A stretch of 64,000 bases of DNA from Oscillospiraceae bacterium (GTDB taxonomy: Bacteria; Bacillota; Clostridia; Oscillospirales; Acutalibacteraceae), in assembly GCA_031256825.1 (NCBI GenBank), contig JAIRPV010000041.1, positions 1 to 64,000 of the forward strand, read 5' to 3'. The notes under the pieces were generated by a model that searched no databases, was not told the origin of the DNA, and was given only the letters and a program-made list of their open reading frames with translations. Both the position numbers and the translations under genes were made by a program. Positions 8,416 through 16,725 of the stretch are shown piece after piece (positions within the stretch are counted from its first letter, which is position 1; the number at the start of each line of letters is the position of its first letter).

Positions 8416-9698
8416 GTGGTTATCACTGGGAAACGGTGAGCGATGCGGCGCTGGAAGAGACCTATTACCGTTGCAAGCACCCCTCCGGGCTGGAGATTCA
8501 GGTTTGCCCGAAGCCCGGGTACTCCAGTGCCTACGCTGTTTTTTCGACAAAATACGGATCCATTGATACCAATATTGTGCACGCAGATGGAAGTGTGACG
8601 AAAATTCCTGAAGGTACGGCGCATTTTTTGGAGCACAAACTGTTCGAATCGGAGGAACAGGATGCATTTGAGCGGTTTTCGAAAACAGGTGCCAGCGCAA
8701 ATGCCTACACTTCCTTTGATAAAACAGCCTACGAGTTCACGTGCTCTGCACATTTTGAGGAGAATCTGGAAATTTTGCTGGATTTTGTTCAGTCGCCATA
8801 TTTCACGCAGGCGACGGTGGATAAAGAGCAGGGGATCATCGGGCAGGAAATTCGTATGGGGCTTGATTCTCCGGGGCGCGAGGTTTTTTATGGCCTGATG
8901 GGGTTGCTCTACCCCGGGCAGCCGGTGAGCATCGAAATTGCGGGGACGGAAGAATCTATCGCGAAAATTACGGCGCAGCTCTTATACGACTGCTACGCGC
9001 ACTATTATAATTTGCATAATATGGTGCTATGTGTGGCGGGAAATGTCACATTGGAACAGGTGGCAGCGGTGGCCGATCGGCTGCTGAAGCCCGCGCAGGG
9101 GGAACTCGCGCGGCGCAAACCGCTGCGAGAGGAATCTTTTCCGTCAGCAGCGACCGCGCGCAAGGCCATGGAGGTGACAATTCCCACCTTTACGCTCGGT
9201 TGCAAAGAGGCCATGCGCGATTGCGAACTTTCCATTGAGGAGATGACGTTGGCGGATTTGGTTTTGGATGTATTAGCGGGCGAAGCGTCGCCGCTTTATG
9301 AACAATTGCTGGGCGAAGGACTCATTGGCGCGGGCTTCAGTAGCGGGCTGTTCAGCGGTTGGTGCTATAGCTGCGCGTTGTTTGAGGGGGAGTCGAAGCG
9401 ACCGGAACTGGCGGCGCGGCGGATTCAGGATGTGATGCTTCAGGCGGCAAACGAAGGCTTGGATGCCGAAGCGTTTGAACGCGCGCGCCGCAAGGCCTAT
9501 GGGCGGCTTTTGATGGCTTGCAACGACATTGACGACACCGCCAATGGCATGGCGGATGCGTTTTTTTCCGGCGACGACTATTATGCCCGTGCCCGCGTGC
9601 TGCGGGAGGCGACCCTGGAAGCGGCAAATCGCCGTGCGGGGGAGCTATTCCGGCCAGAGAATTTTGCGCTTTCCATCATTGAACCGATCAAGAGGTGA
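8412..9698 (+). CDS. ymfH: M16-family zinc peptidase YmfH
   Basis: 428 residues from ATG 8412. This start has AAGGAGG seven bases upstream and a 4-bp overlap with ymfF; upstream in-frame codons read through ymfF and are unlikely to be used. The inverted zinc motif HFLEH is at residues 71-75, and a downstream Glu is expected within the 'TVDKEQGIIGQEI' block. It is the active half of the YmfF/YmfH pair. Its location next to ymfI argues for a role in maturing EF-P modification rather than general proteolysis. Confidence 0.88.
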   Translation: MSGYHWETVSDAALEETYYRCKHPSGLEIQVCPKPGYSSAYAVFSTKYGSIDTNIVHADGSVTKIPEGTAHFLEHKLFESEEQDAFERFSKTGASANAYTSFDKTAYEFTCSAHFEENLEILLDFVQSPYFTQATVDKEQGIIGQEIRMGLDSPGREVFYGLMGLLYPGQPVSIEIAGTEESIAKITAQLLYDCYAHYYNLHNMVLCVAGNVTLEQVAAVADRLLKPAQGELARRKPLREESFPSAATARKAMEVTIPTFTLGCKEAMRDCELSIEEMTLADLVLDVLAGEASPLYEQLLGEGLIGAGFSSGLFSGWCYSCALFEGESKRPELAARRIQDVMLQAANEGLDAEAFERARRKAYGRLLMACNDIDDTANGMADAFFSGDDYYARARVLREATLEAANRRAGELFRPENFALSIIEPIKR

Positions 9699-9703
9699 GG
9701 CTT

Positions 9704-10606
9704 ATGACAGAGGTATATTTCAAAGGGTTAAAGCATGTGTTTCATGTGGCAAGCACGGCGCTTGACATGCGCCTGTTTGGGCATGATATTCACATCCGGT
9801 GGTATGGCGTGATCATCACGTTTGGGTTTTTGCTGGCCGTTCTCTTCGGCGGACGCATGGCATACAAATGGAAAATGAACCTCGACAAGATGATTGATGT
9901 GCTCATCGGCGGCACCATCGGCGGCATTCTTGGCGCAAGGCTTTACTACGTTGTTTTCCATTGGGAAAGCTATCGAGGCAACATTGTGGAGGTGTTTCGA
10001 ATTTGGGAAGGCGGTTTGGCCATCTATGGCGGATTGATTGGCGGGCTGATCGCGGCGGCAATCGTATGCAAACTTCGTAAATTGGATTTTTTGAAGCTGC
10101 TCGACGTGTGTTCCATGAGCTTTCTCATTGGTCAGGGAATCGGAAGGTGGGGAAATTTCACAAACCAAGAAGCTTTTGGGACAAATACCAACTTGCCTTG
10201 GGGTATGTGGAGCGAAAAAACCGCCGAATACATCAACTACAATGGGCGCGAGATTGCTGCGCGCGGCATCCACGCAGTGGCCGGCACGCTGGAAGCGAAG
10301 GCTTATGTGCACCCGACGTTTCTGTATGAGTCGCTTTGGTGCTTGCTGAGTTTTGCGTTGATCTACCTCATTTGTCGAAAATGGCATAAATTCAGCGGCC
10401 AGTTGATGCTTTGCTATGGCGTGCTTTACGGCGCGGAGCGATTTTTTGTGGAGGGGATGCGCTTAGACAGCCTGTATTTGGGCGGAAGCAATTTGCGCGT
10501 ATCACAATTGGTTTCGGCGATTTTGGTCATAATTTGCCTCGCGGGACTGATCATTCTGTTGCTGAGACAACGAAAAAAGGAGGGAAATACTGTTGAACTT
10601 GCTTAA
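9704..10606 (+). CDS. lgt: Prolipoprotein diacylglyceryl transferase
   Basis: Integral membrane enzyme that moves diacylglycerol from phosphatidylglycerol to the lipobox cysteine of prolipoproteins. It has about seven hydrophobic segments, the Lgt signature 'GQGIGRWGNFTNQEAFG' in the middle and conserved 'HPTFLYES' near the periplasm-facing C-terminal half. I chose ATG 9704, which has AGGTGAGG upstream and lies 5 bp after the ymfH stop; GTG 9695 is an alternative that would sit inside ymfH. The C-terminus is basic. Its substrates in this window include the proteins starting at 5371, 35640, 36762 and 57006. Confidence 0.95.
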   Translation: MTEVYFKGLKHVFHVASTALDMRLFGHDIHIRWYGVIITFGFLLAVLFGGRMAYKWKMNLDKMIDVLIGGTIGGILGARLYYVVFHWESYRGNIVEVFRIWEGGLAIYGGLIGGLIAAAIVCKLRKLDFLKLLDVCSMSFLIGQGIGRWGNFTNQEAFGTNTNLPWGMWSEKTAEYINYNGREIAARGIHAVAGTLEAKAYVHPTFLYESLWCLLSFALIYLICRKWHKFSGQLMLCYGVLYGAERFFVEGMRLDSLYLGGSNLRVSQLVSAILVIICLAGLIILLLRQRKKEGNTVELA

Positions 10607-11441
10607 TGGAAAAGAAGTATCTGCGAAAGTGTTAGTCCAAATCGCACAAGAAGCGCGAGATTTGTCGGTGCAACCGTGTCTGGCGGTGATCATTGTTGGA
10701 GATGACCCGGCTTCGCGGATCTATGTGAACAACAAGAAAAAAGCATGCGAACAGGTTGGGTTTCGCTCGCTTGAGTTTGCGCTGCCAACGGAAACCGGGC
10801 AGGAGAAATTGCTTTCGCTGGTTGATGAGCTGAACCGCGACGCTTCTGTGCACGGCATTCTTTGCCAGGCGCCGCTGCCTCGCGGATACGGTTATGACGA
10901 GCGCGCTGTTTGCCGCGCGATTTCGCCCGCGAAAGATGTGGATTGTTTTCACCCCGAAACGGCAGGGAAGTTGCTCCTCGGCGAGGCGGGTTTTTTGCCC
11001 TGCACCCCGGCGGGCGTGATTGCGTTGCTTGACGATGCGGGTATTTCGCTGAGCGGCAAACAAGTGGTCATCGTTGGGCGCAGCAATATCGTGGGCAAGC
11101 CCATGGCGATTTTGGCACTACGGCGCGATGCTACGGTGACGATCTGCCACTCGAAAACGAAGGATCTTGCGAAAATTACCCGTCGCGCAGACATTTTGAT
11201 TGCCGCGTTGGGCAAGCTGCACTTCATAACCGCCGAAATGGTAAAAGATGGAGCGGTTGTGATTGATGTTGGCATGAACCGCATGGAAGGCAAGAAGGTA
11301 CGCGGCGACGTTGATTTTGAGAACGTTGCTGGAAAATGCAGCTTTATTACCCCTGTTCCCGGCGGCGTTGGGCCGATGACCATTGCAATGTTGATGCAAA
11401 ATACACTAACTGCCGCGAAAATGGCAGCCAATATTTGTTAG
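10593..11441 (+). CDS. folD: Bifunctional methylenetetrahydrofolate dehydrogenase/cyclohydrolase
   Basis: 282 residues, full length for FolD. The substrate-binding 'YVNNKKKACEQVG' block with the catalytic Lys lies near residues 46-58, 'VHGILCQAPLP' near 89, and the NADP motif 'VGRSNIVGKP' near 163-172; the ending 'PVPGGVGPMT' is diagnostic. Translation starts at TTG 10593, supported by a strong AAGGAGGG nine bases upstream, and overlaps the 3' end of lgt by 14 bp. It supplies one-carbon units. Confidence 0.95.
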   Translation: MNLLNGKEVSAKVLVQIAQEARDLSVQPCLAVIIVGDDPASRIYVNNKKKACEQVGFRSLEFALPTETGQEKLLSLVDELNRDASVHGILCQAPLPRGYGYDERAVCRAISPAKDVDCFHPETAGKLLLGEAGFLPCTPAGVIALLDDAGISLSGKQVVIVGRSNIVGKPMAILALRRDATVTICHSKTKDLAKITRRADILIAALGKLHFITAEMVKDGAVVIDVGMNRMEGKKVRGDVDFENVAGKCSFITPVPGGVGPMTIAMLMQNTLTAAKMAANIC

Positions 11442-11455
11442 AAATGGAGAAATTT

Positions 11456-11740
11456 ATGGAGAAGAAACTGTATCGTTCCCGAAATGACCGGAAATTTTCG
11501 GGCGTTTGTGGCGGCTTTGGGAATTATCTCAACATCGACCCGACAGTGATACGCGTGCTGTATGCGATAATTTCATTATTCGCTGGCTTTTTTGTGCCCG
11601 GGCTGATTTTGTATGTGATTTTGGCCGTCATCATCCCGGAAGAACCGGAGCGGTGGCAGCAAGAATGGCAGACCGCGCCGCAACAGGAAAATCGACCGCC
11701 TGCTTCTTCGCAGGAGCCAACTGATTCGCCGCAGGAATAA
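11456..11740 (+). CDS. Small PspC-domain membrane protein
   Basis: 94 residues. The PspC domain fills residues 1-60: 'KKLYRSRNDRKFSGVCGG' followed by 'IDPTVIRVLYAI' and a transmembrane helix ending in 'IPEEP'. The tail (residues 60-94) is rich in Gln, Pro and Ser. Start ATG 11456 has GGAGA at good spacing; ATG 11444 is an in-frame alternative. In other bacteria PspC proteins sense envelope stress. Here it sits between folD and the peptidoglycan genes murL-murD2. Confidence 0.85.
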   Translation: MEKKLYRSRNDRKFSGVCGGFGNYLNIDPTVIRVLYAIISLFAGFFVPGLILYVILAVIIPEEPERWQQEWQTAPQQENRPPASSQEPTDSPQE

Positions 11741-11768
11741 GGCGAAAATTCACAGATAGGGGTGACTT

Positions 11769-13082
11769 ATGCTTTCGCGCTTTGACGAATTGCGCAAGGA
11801 ATATCCGGTTTTCCACTACAACAGCTACGAGATTCAACAGGATTCGACTGAAATTGTGCTAAAATTCCATTTTTCAATCGATCATTTCTGTGAATTTCGG
11901 CCTATGGTTCGCATCCCTGTGAAGAATTTGCCCTTGCGCAATTCACCCGACAGCCCCCTTGCGCGGGAGCTTGTGTTTGCGCTGGGTTTGGTGGAGCTGA
12001 TCAGCTATTGGAAGTGCGTGTGCCCGCCTACGGTGGCCATCCACTGCAATGCGCTTGTCGAGAGTGAAATTCTTTGGTGGAAGCGCCTGTGGTTCCATGG
12101 GCTAGGTGAGTTTTTTTATCAAAACGGCATCGAAACCGATCAGGAACGCTTTTTGCGGGTGCAATGCGATGGAACGGCAGAGCCAAATGTGATAATATTT
12201 CACCGTGAAAATTTGTCTCTTGTTCCGGTGGGCGGGGGAAAGGATTCCTGTGTGGCGCTTCATTTGCTGAAAGAGCAAGGCAGGGCGTTGATGGGATTCA
12301 CGGTGAACGACCAAATTGCCCGCTGTGAAACGTTTGCGGCGGCGGGTTTTGCGCCCTCGCAAATGCTCCATACGCACCGCATGATTGATGCGGCGCTTTT
12401 GCAGCGCAACGCGGAGGGGTATTGGAATGGCCACACGCCGTTTTCTGCCATTGTCGCCTTTTTAGGTCTTTACGGCGCGTATCTTGTTGGGGCCGGCGAA
12501 TTGGTGCTTTCTAACGAGGCCAGCGCCAACGAACCCAGCGTGCCCGGGACGAAGATCAACCACCAATACTCCAAGTCATATGCGTTTGAGCGCGATATGA
12601 ATGACTATATTGGGCGCCGTTTTGGATTGCCTGTTCGTTATTTCAGTCTGCTGCGGCCCTTTCACGAGCTACAGATTGCCAAGCAGTTTGCTGCGCTGCC
12701 GCAGTACCACTTTGCCTTCAAAAGCTGCAATGTTGGCAGCAAACAAAATGTTTGGTGCTGCAAATGCGCGAAGTGCCTGTTTGTGTATTTGATGCTGGCG
12801 CCGTTTCTTCCGACAGAGCGAATGTTTGATATATTTGGCGAAAATTTGTTGAGATCGCCTGATTTGCAAGAAGATTTATTGGCTCTTGTTGGTGGAACTA
12901 ACCAAAAACCGTTCGAGTGCGTTGGGACTGTGAAAGAAGCGCGCGCCGCAATAGAGTTGTTGTGTGGCAACGACGTCTCCGCACGCCGCCTGCTGCGCGC
13001 TTTTAACAACGAGCATTGCGTGCCGGAAGAATTTTTGCCTGCAGTGGAAAGGATGTACCAATATGTCAGCGCGGTTGATTGA
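11769..13082 (+). CDS. murL: UDP-MurNAc-L-Ala-L-Glu epimerase, MurL-type
   Basis: 437 residues. Signatures that I associate with MurL are 'VPVGGGKDS' at residues 152-160 (PP-loop-like ATP site), 'LSNEASANE' and 'NHQYSKS' in the middle, and a Cys-rich 'CCKCAKCLF' near residue 335. In Xanthomonas oryzae MurL uses ATP to invert the terminal L-Glu of UDP-MurNAc-L-Ala-L-Glu to D-Glu. The next gene is a MurD-like ligase and overlaps by 20 bp, which reproduces the MurD2-MurL arrangement. This would replace or supplement glutamate racemase. Assignment rests on motif memory plus context; activity is unproven here. Confidence 0.82.
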   Translation: MLSRFDELRKEYPVFHYNSYEIQQDSTEIVLKFHFSIDHFCEFRPMVRIPVKNLPLRNSPDSPLARELVFALGLVELISYWKCVCPPTVAIHCNALVESEILWWKRLWFHGLGEFFYQNGIETDQERFLRVQCDGTAEPNVIIFHRENLSLVPVGGGKDSCVALHLLKEQGRALMGFTVNDQIARCETFAAAGFAPSQMLHTHRMIDAALLQRNAEGYWNGHTPFSAIVAFLGLYGAYLVGAGELVLSNEASANEPSVPGTKINHQYSKSYAFERDMNDYIGRRFGLPVRYFSLLRPFHELQIAKQFAALPQYHFAFKSCNVGSKQNVWCCKCAKCLFVYLMLAPFLPTERMFDIFGENLLRSPDLQEDLLALVGGTNQKPFECVGTVKEARAAIELLCGNDVSARRLLRAFNNEHCVPEEFLPAVERMYQYVSAVD

Positions 13083-14379
13083 GTATTTGCGGCATTGCGG
13101 ACGCGTTGCGCTATTGGGCTTCGGGCGGGAAGGGCGTTCAAGCTATGTTTTTTTGCGCAAACATTTCCCGGAGCGGCGGTTGCTCATAGCCGACCAAAGC
13201 CGCATTGAGTTGAATGACCCGAACGTAGCTTTTTTTCGCGGCGAGCGCTATTTTGATGTATTGGGCGAAAGCGATCTATTGTTAAAATCGCCCGGCGTGC
13301 CGCTGAAAAACGCAACTCTCCCGATGGGGTTGGAGGTGACTTGCCAGGCGGATTTGTTTCTGCGGTTTGCGCCATGCCTGAAGGTGGGCGTCACAGGCAC
13401 CAAGGGAAAAACGACGACATCCACACTGATTCATGAGATGTTGCGGGCCTCTGGCATAGGTTCGCGGCTGATGGGCAATATGGGCGTTCCTGTGTTCGAC
13501 TGCCTGGAAGGGCTGGAGCAGGCGGCGGTGATAGAGCTTTCGAGCCATCAACTGGAGTATTGCCGAGCCTCGCCGCAGGTGGCGGTTTGGACGAATCTCT
13601 ATGAAGAGCATTTGGATCACTATACCGGCGGCTTTTTGGGGTATGCAGCAGCGAAGGCGAACATCTGCCGCTGGCAGGAACCCAATGATGTTCTGATTTA
13701 TAATGCGGAACAACCGCTGCTGGAACTGGCAAATGTAACCGAATGCCGCGCGCGTTTGCTGCCGATTGGCGCGACAGAGGAGCCTCCTTTTCTGCGGGGC
13801 ATTACCAACCCCAGGCTATGCGGAGAGCACAACCGACAGGATATTTATTTTGCGGCAGCCGCAGCACGGCAGTTGGGCGCGACGGAAGAGGCCATCTGCC
13901 AGGCGGTACTGGAGTTCCAAGGGATCCCGCACAGGATGTATCCTATCAGCGACGCGGGGAGGATTCATTGGGTGGATGACTGCATTTCCACTATCCCGCG
14001 TTCAGTGCTCTGCGCCATAGATGCGTTGGGAGATGTGGATACTCTTCTCATCGGTGGGCAGGATCGGGGGCTATGCTACGACGCGTTCGCGCAGGAACTT
14101 GCGTGCCGTAGCGTGCGTCATATCATTTGCATGCCGGAAACCGGGCAAAGCATTGCTCGGCTGCTGCGGCAACAGGGCAGCGGCCAGAAGATACTGGAAG
14201 TGCAAACCATGGAAGAAGCCGTAGCGGCGGCACAACTTTATACAGCAGCGGGAAAAACCTGCTTGCTTTCGCCTGCCGCCGCCAGCTACAACCAATACAA
14301 AAACTTTGAGGAAAAGGGGCGGCACTTTGCTGAGTGCATCAATAATATCGCAGCAGCGAAACCACTTTCCCCAGAATGA
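13063..14379 (+). CDS. murD2: UDP-MurNAc-L-Ala-L-glutamate ligase, MurD2-type
   Basis: 438-residue Mur ligase. The ATP loop GVTGTKGKTTT lies at residues 109-119, 'ELSSHQLEY' follows near 163, and the third domain carries 'IHWVDDCISTIPRS' and 'LSPAAASYNQYKNFEEKG', as in MurD. I chose ATG 13063, preceded by GGAAAGGA. Translational coupling to murL suggests it adds L-Glu rather than D-Glu to UDP-MurNAc-L-Ala, leaving epimerization to MurL. A standard MurD adding D-Glu is the alternative. Its last 41 bp run antiparallel to the 3' end of lexA. Confidence 0.82.
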   Translation: MSARLIEYLRHCGRVALLGFGREGRSSYVFLRKHFPERRLLIADQSRIELNDPNVAFFRGERYFDVLGESDLLLKSPGVPLKNATLPMGLEVTCQADLFLRFAPCLKVGVTGTKGKTTTSTLIHEMLRASGIGSRLMGNMGVPVFDCLEGLEQAAVIELSSHQLEYCRASPQVAVWTNLYEEHLDHYTGGFLGYAAAKANICRWQEPNDVLIYNAEQPLLELANVTECRARLLPIGATEEPPFLRGITNPRLCGEHNRQDIYFAAAAARQLGATEEAICQAVLEFQGIPHRMYPISDAGRIHWVDDCISTIPRSVLCAIDALGDVDTLLIGGQDRGLCYDAFAQELACRSVRHIICMPETGQSIARLLRQQGSGQKILEVQTMEEAVAAAQLYTAAGKTCLLSPAAASYNQYKNFEEKGRHFAECINNIAAAKPLSPE

Positions 14380-14935
14380 TAAGCTCATCGCAGAAGATGG
14401 GATCCATGGTGTCGTTTTCGGGCTGCAAACGAAAATGCCCGTTTTCTTTGTAAAACGTCTTCACCGTTGCCTCGTCCTCCAGCAGGGCGACTACGATATC
14501 GCCATTGCGGGCGGTGGGAGTTTTCTCGACGAAAACGATATCGCCATTGAGGATACCGGCGTTGATCATGCTTTCGCCGCGCACACGCAGGGCGAACAGC
14601 GCCTTGTCGCGCGTCACAGGCCCTGTATATGGCAGGTAGCTTTCGATCTGCTCCACGGCCAAAACGGGCAGCCCGGCCGTAACGGTCCCCAACAGAGGCA
14701 CTTGGACGAAGGAATTTTCCTGCCCGATGACGCGCACGGAACGCTTGTGCATTTTGTCGCGGCGGATATAGCCCATCTTTTCGAGCGCGTTGAGGTTGGC
14801 TTGCACGGAAGAGGTAGAGTTGAGGCCCACGCGCTCGCCAATTTCGCGTACAGAGGGCGGCACGCCGTCTTGCGAGCGCTCCACCAGGTACTCATATACT
14901 TTGCGTTGGGTGTTGTTCATGCTTGGCTGCTTCAT
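14339..14935 (-). CDS. lexA: LexA repressor
   Basis: 198 residues, normal length. Residues 1-65 form the winged HTH, with 'PSVREIGERVGLNSTSSVQANL' as recognition region. The self-cleavage site is Ala87-Gly88, with catalytic Ser122 (GESM) and Lys159. It represses DNA-damage genes until RecA filaments trigger autolysis. ATG 14935 is preceded by GGAAAGGA. The promoter and a long heptamer-phased inverted repeat lie upstream, so the 5' UTR is about 80-90 nt and structured. I find half-site-like CGAAC sequences near the -35 but no full CGAAC-N4-GTTCG box. Confidence 0.95.
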   Translation of the reverse strand: MKQPSMNNTQRKVYEYLVERSQDGVPPSVREIGERVGLNSTSSVQANLNALEKMGYIRRDKMHKRSVRVIGQENSFVQVPLLGTVTAGLPVLAVEQIESYLPYTGPVTRDKALFALRVRGESMINAGILNGDIVFVEKTPTARNGDIVVALLEDEATVKTFYKENGHFRLQPENDTMDPIFCDELIILGKVVSLLRYY

Positions 14936-14947
14936 AAAAACAGTCCT

Positions 14948-15034
14948 TTCCAGACTTATGATTTTAGGCTTTAGACCTTAGAATATCCAAATTCTTCTGT
15001 CTAAAATCCAACGCCTCATGTCTTGTGTCTATTA
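14948..15034. repeat. Heptamer-phased inverted repeat in the lexA 5' UTR
   Basis: Left arm 14948-14982 is five consecutive 7-mers of type NNNNAGR or close; right arm 14993-15034 is six consecutive 7-mers of type YCTNNNN (one is TCCAACG), for example TCTAAAA and CCTCATG. The arms are roughly complementary across a 10-bp centre, so the transcript could fold into a long imperfect hairpin. It is the clearest copy of the dispersed family. Confidence 0.75.
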
Positions 15035-15059
15035 TATCATATTTGTTCGCATTTGTCAA
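15031..15059 (-). promoter_or_regulatory. lexA promoter
   Basis: TTGACA at 15059-15054 and TATAAT at 15036-15031 (minus strand), both consensus, with 17-bp spacing. The last heptamer of the upstream repeat overlaps the -10. Confidence 0.85.
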
Positions 15060-15115
15060 ACGTTCGTTTCTTTCTGAAACGTAGAAAATAAAATACTTAA
15101 CGAGGTGTTTTTTGT

Positions 15116-16711
15116 ATGAATGAAACAAAAATTCCTAGAGCGGCCTGCCCTGAAGCGGTGCAGGTTTCGTCTGTTGCGGTGAATGAACTGATTGGTGACA
15201 TCCTGGAGCACGAGCTGGAGCTTCACTCTTTGATGGTTGTGCGGCACGGCAAGGTAGCGTTCGAGACTTTCCGCAAGCCTTATGTGCCAGAAATGCCTCA
15301 TGTGATGTTCTCGGTGAGTAAATCCGTCACATCCTGCGCGATCGGCTTCGCTGTGGCGGAAGGGTTGTTGTCTGTGGATGACAAAGTGGCCGACCTTGTG
15401 CCGGAGCTGCGCGGCGGCGCGGAGGACGAGAACCTGGAGCGCTTGACGGTGCGGCACTTGCTTACCATGACTTCTGGCAAGCTCATCAGCGTTTTCGCTG
15501 ACAAAACGAAAAAGCAGTGGATCCAGGATTTTGCGGAAGCGAAGTGGACCTATGGGCCTGGCGAAGGCTGGAGTTACATCAATGAGAATATCTACATGCT
15601 TTGTGTCATTTTGTCGCGGGTGACTGGCATGGGCGTGGTGGATTACCTGATGCCGCGCCTGTTCGGGCCGTTGGGCATTCCGCGGCCTTTTTGGGAAACA
15701 GATGGCCACGGCGTGGAGGCCGGCGGCTGGGGGCTTTATCTGACGACCGAAAGCTTTGCCAAAATCATGCTTTGTTACACACAAGGCGGCGTGTTTGAGG
15801 GAAAGCAGGTGATCCCGGCGGGTTGGGTGGCGGAAAGCACGAAGTTACAGGCAAAGCAGAACGATGGAAGCGCCGAGCCCCACGGCAACAATGGCTATGG
15901 TTACTGCTTCTGGTTGAACGCGGAGCCGGGCGGCTTCCGGGCCGACGGCGTATTTTCGCAGCTGGGGCTTTGCTTCCCGGCATACGATGCCTGCGTTATT
16001 ACTACGGCGGGCGAAATTTTTTCGCACAAGATGCTCGACGCACTGTTCCGGCATATTCCCCAACTCTTTGAGGAGGCAGGAGACAGGGAACAGGAGGCGG
16101 GGGCTGTCATCACAGCGTTGCCTGAATATCCCGCGCTGGAGGAGTCGCCGCGCAACTATGCCTTGGAAGCGCAGTTGGAAGCGCGCCGGATTCATTTTCC
16201 CTCGTCGTTGCAGCAGGTGCCAAAAATGCTGGGGTTTCCTGTGAGCGTTATGCCCATGGCGGTGTTCTTTATGTCGGCTGACCGGGCGGGCGGGATTGAC
16301 CAGGTTCGTCTGCGGTTCCAGGAAAACACCTGCAAGTTCAGCTGGAGCGAGGGCGCAGAACGCAACACAGTACTGTGCGGCCTGGATGGCCGCGCGCGCA
16401 AGTGCCTGATTACGCTGGGGGGAGTGCAGTTCCCGGTGGCCTGCTCCGCTGCGTGGGATGGCGATAACAAGTTCCGGATCCGCATCCGCCCGATGAATTC
16501 TGTGGCGGAGCGCCGCCTGACATTCCAGTTCTTTGGCCGCCAGGTGCGCATGGTGCCCCGCAGTTCTCCGTCGCTGAGCACCATCGGCGAATACGCCGCG
16601 CCGTTTGTTCAAACAATGGTGCCAAACCATACCATCGCGGGGATTATGTCCAATACCATGGATAAAATCGCGCTGGTGGCGGAACCTGTGCACATTGGTT
16701 ATTTGCGCTAA
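15116..16711 (+). CDS. Class C beta-lactamase-related serine hydrolase
   Basis: 531 residues. Residues ~20-320 form a serine beta-lactamase/DD-peptidase-like domain: SVSK (S-x-x-K) with the nucleophile Ser, 'YINEN' as the Y-x-N element, and 'GGWGLYLTTE' further on. No signal peptide is seen, so it is probably a cytoplasmic esterase or peptidase rather than a drug-resistance enzyme. Residues ~330-530 form a separate beta-rich domain of unknown role. Between the two lies a Glu/Gly-rich linker that is encoded by a heptamer repeat (16067-16101). The start is ATG 15116 behind CGAGGTG; no clear promoter was found. Confidence 0.8.
   Translation: MNETKIPRAACPEAVQVSSVAVNELIGDILEHELELHSLMVVRHGKVAFETFRKPYVPEMPHVMFSVSKSVTSCAIGFAVAEGLLSVDDKVADLVPELRGGAEDENLERLTVRHLLTMTSGKLISVFADKTKKQWIQDFAEAKWTYGPGEGWSYINENIYMLCVILSRVTGMGVVDYLMPRLFGPLGIPRPFWETDGHGVEAGGWGLYLTTESFAKIMLCYTQGGVFEGKQVIPAGWVAESTKLQAKQNDGSAEPHGNNGYGYCFWLNAEPGGFRADGVFSQLGLCFPAYDACVITTAGEIFSHKMLDALFRHIPQLFEEAGDREQEAGAVITALPEYPALEESPRNYALEAQLEARRIHFPSSLQQVPKMLGFPVSVMPMAVFFMSADRAGGIDQVRLRFQENTCKFSWSEGAERNTVLCGLDGRARKCLITLGGVQFPVACSAAWDGDNKFRIRIRPMNSVAERRLTFQFFGRQVRMVPRSSPSLSTIGEYAAPFVQTMVPNHTIAGIMSNTMDKIALVAEPVHIGYLR
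16067..16101 (+). repeat. Five heptamers inside a coding sequence
   Basis: Five consecutive 7-mers, the middle ones AGACAGG and GAACAGG, lie in frame in the beta-lactamase-like gene and encode part of its interdomain linker. 35 bp is not a multiple of three, so such a block can enter a gene only where the frame is compensated. Confidence 0.7.
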
Positions 16712-16725
16712 GCGCTTTTATACAA

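Noticed and set aside
14948-15034. CRISPR array or transposon end
   Set aside because: Units are 7 bp with no spacers of CRISPR size, no cas genes and no transposase.
14936-15115. Canonical Firmicute LexA box
   Set aside because: CGAAC half-sites exist near 15046 and 15063 but no CGAAC-N4-GTTCG arrangement was found.
15116-16711. Antibiotic-resistance beta-lactamase
   Set aside because: No signal peptide and an extra C-terminal domain; class C-like cytoplasmic esterases or peptidases fit better.
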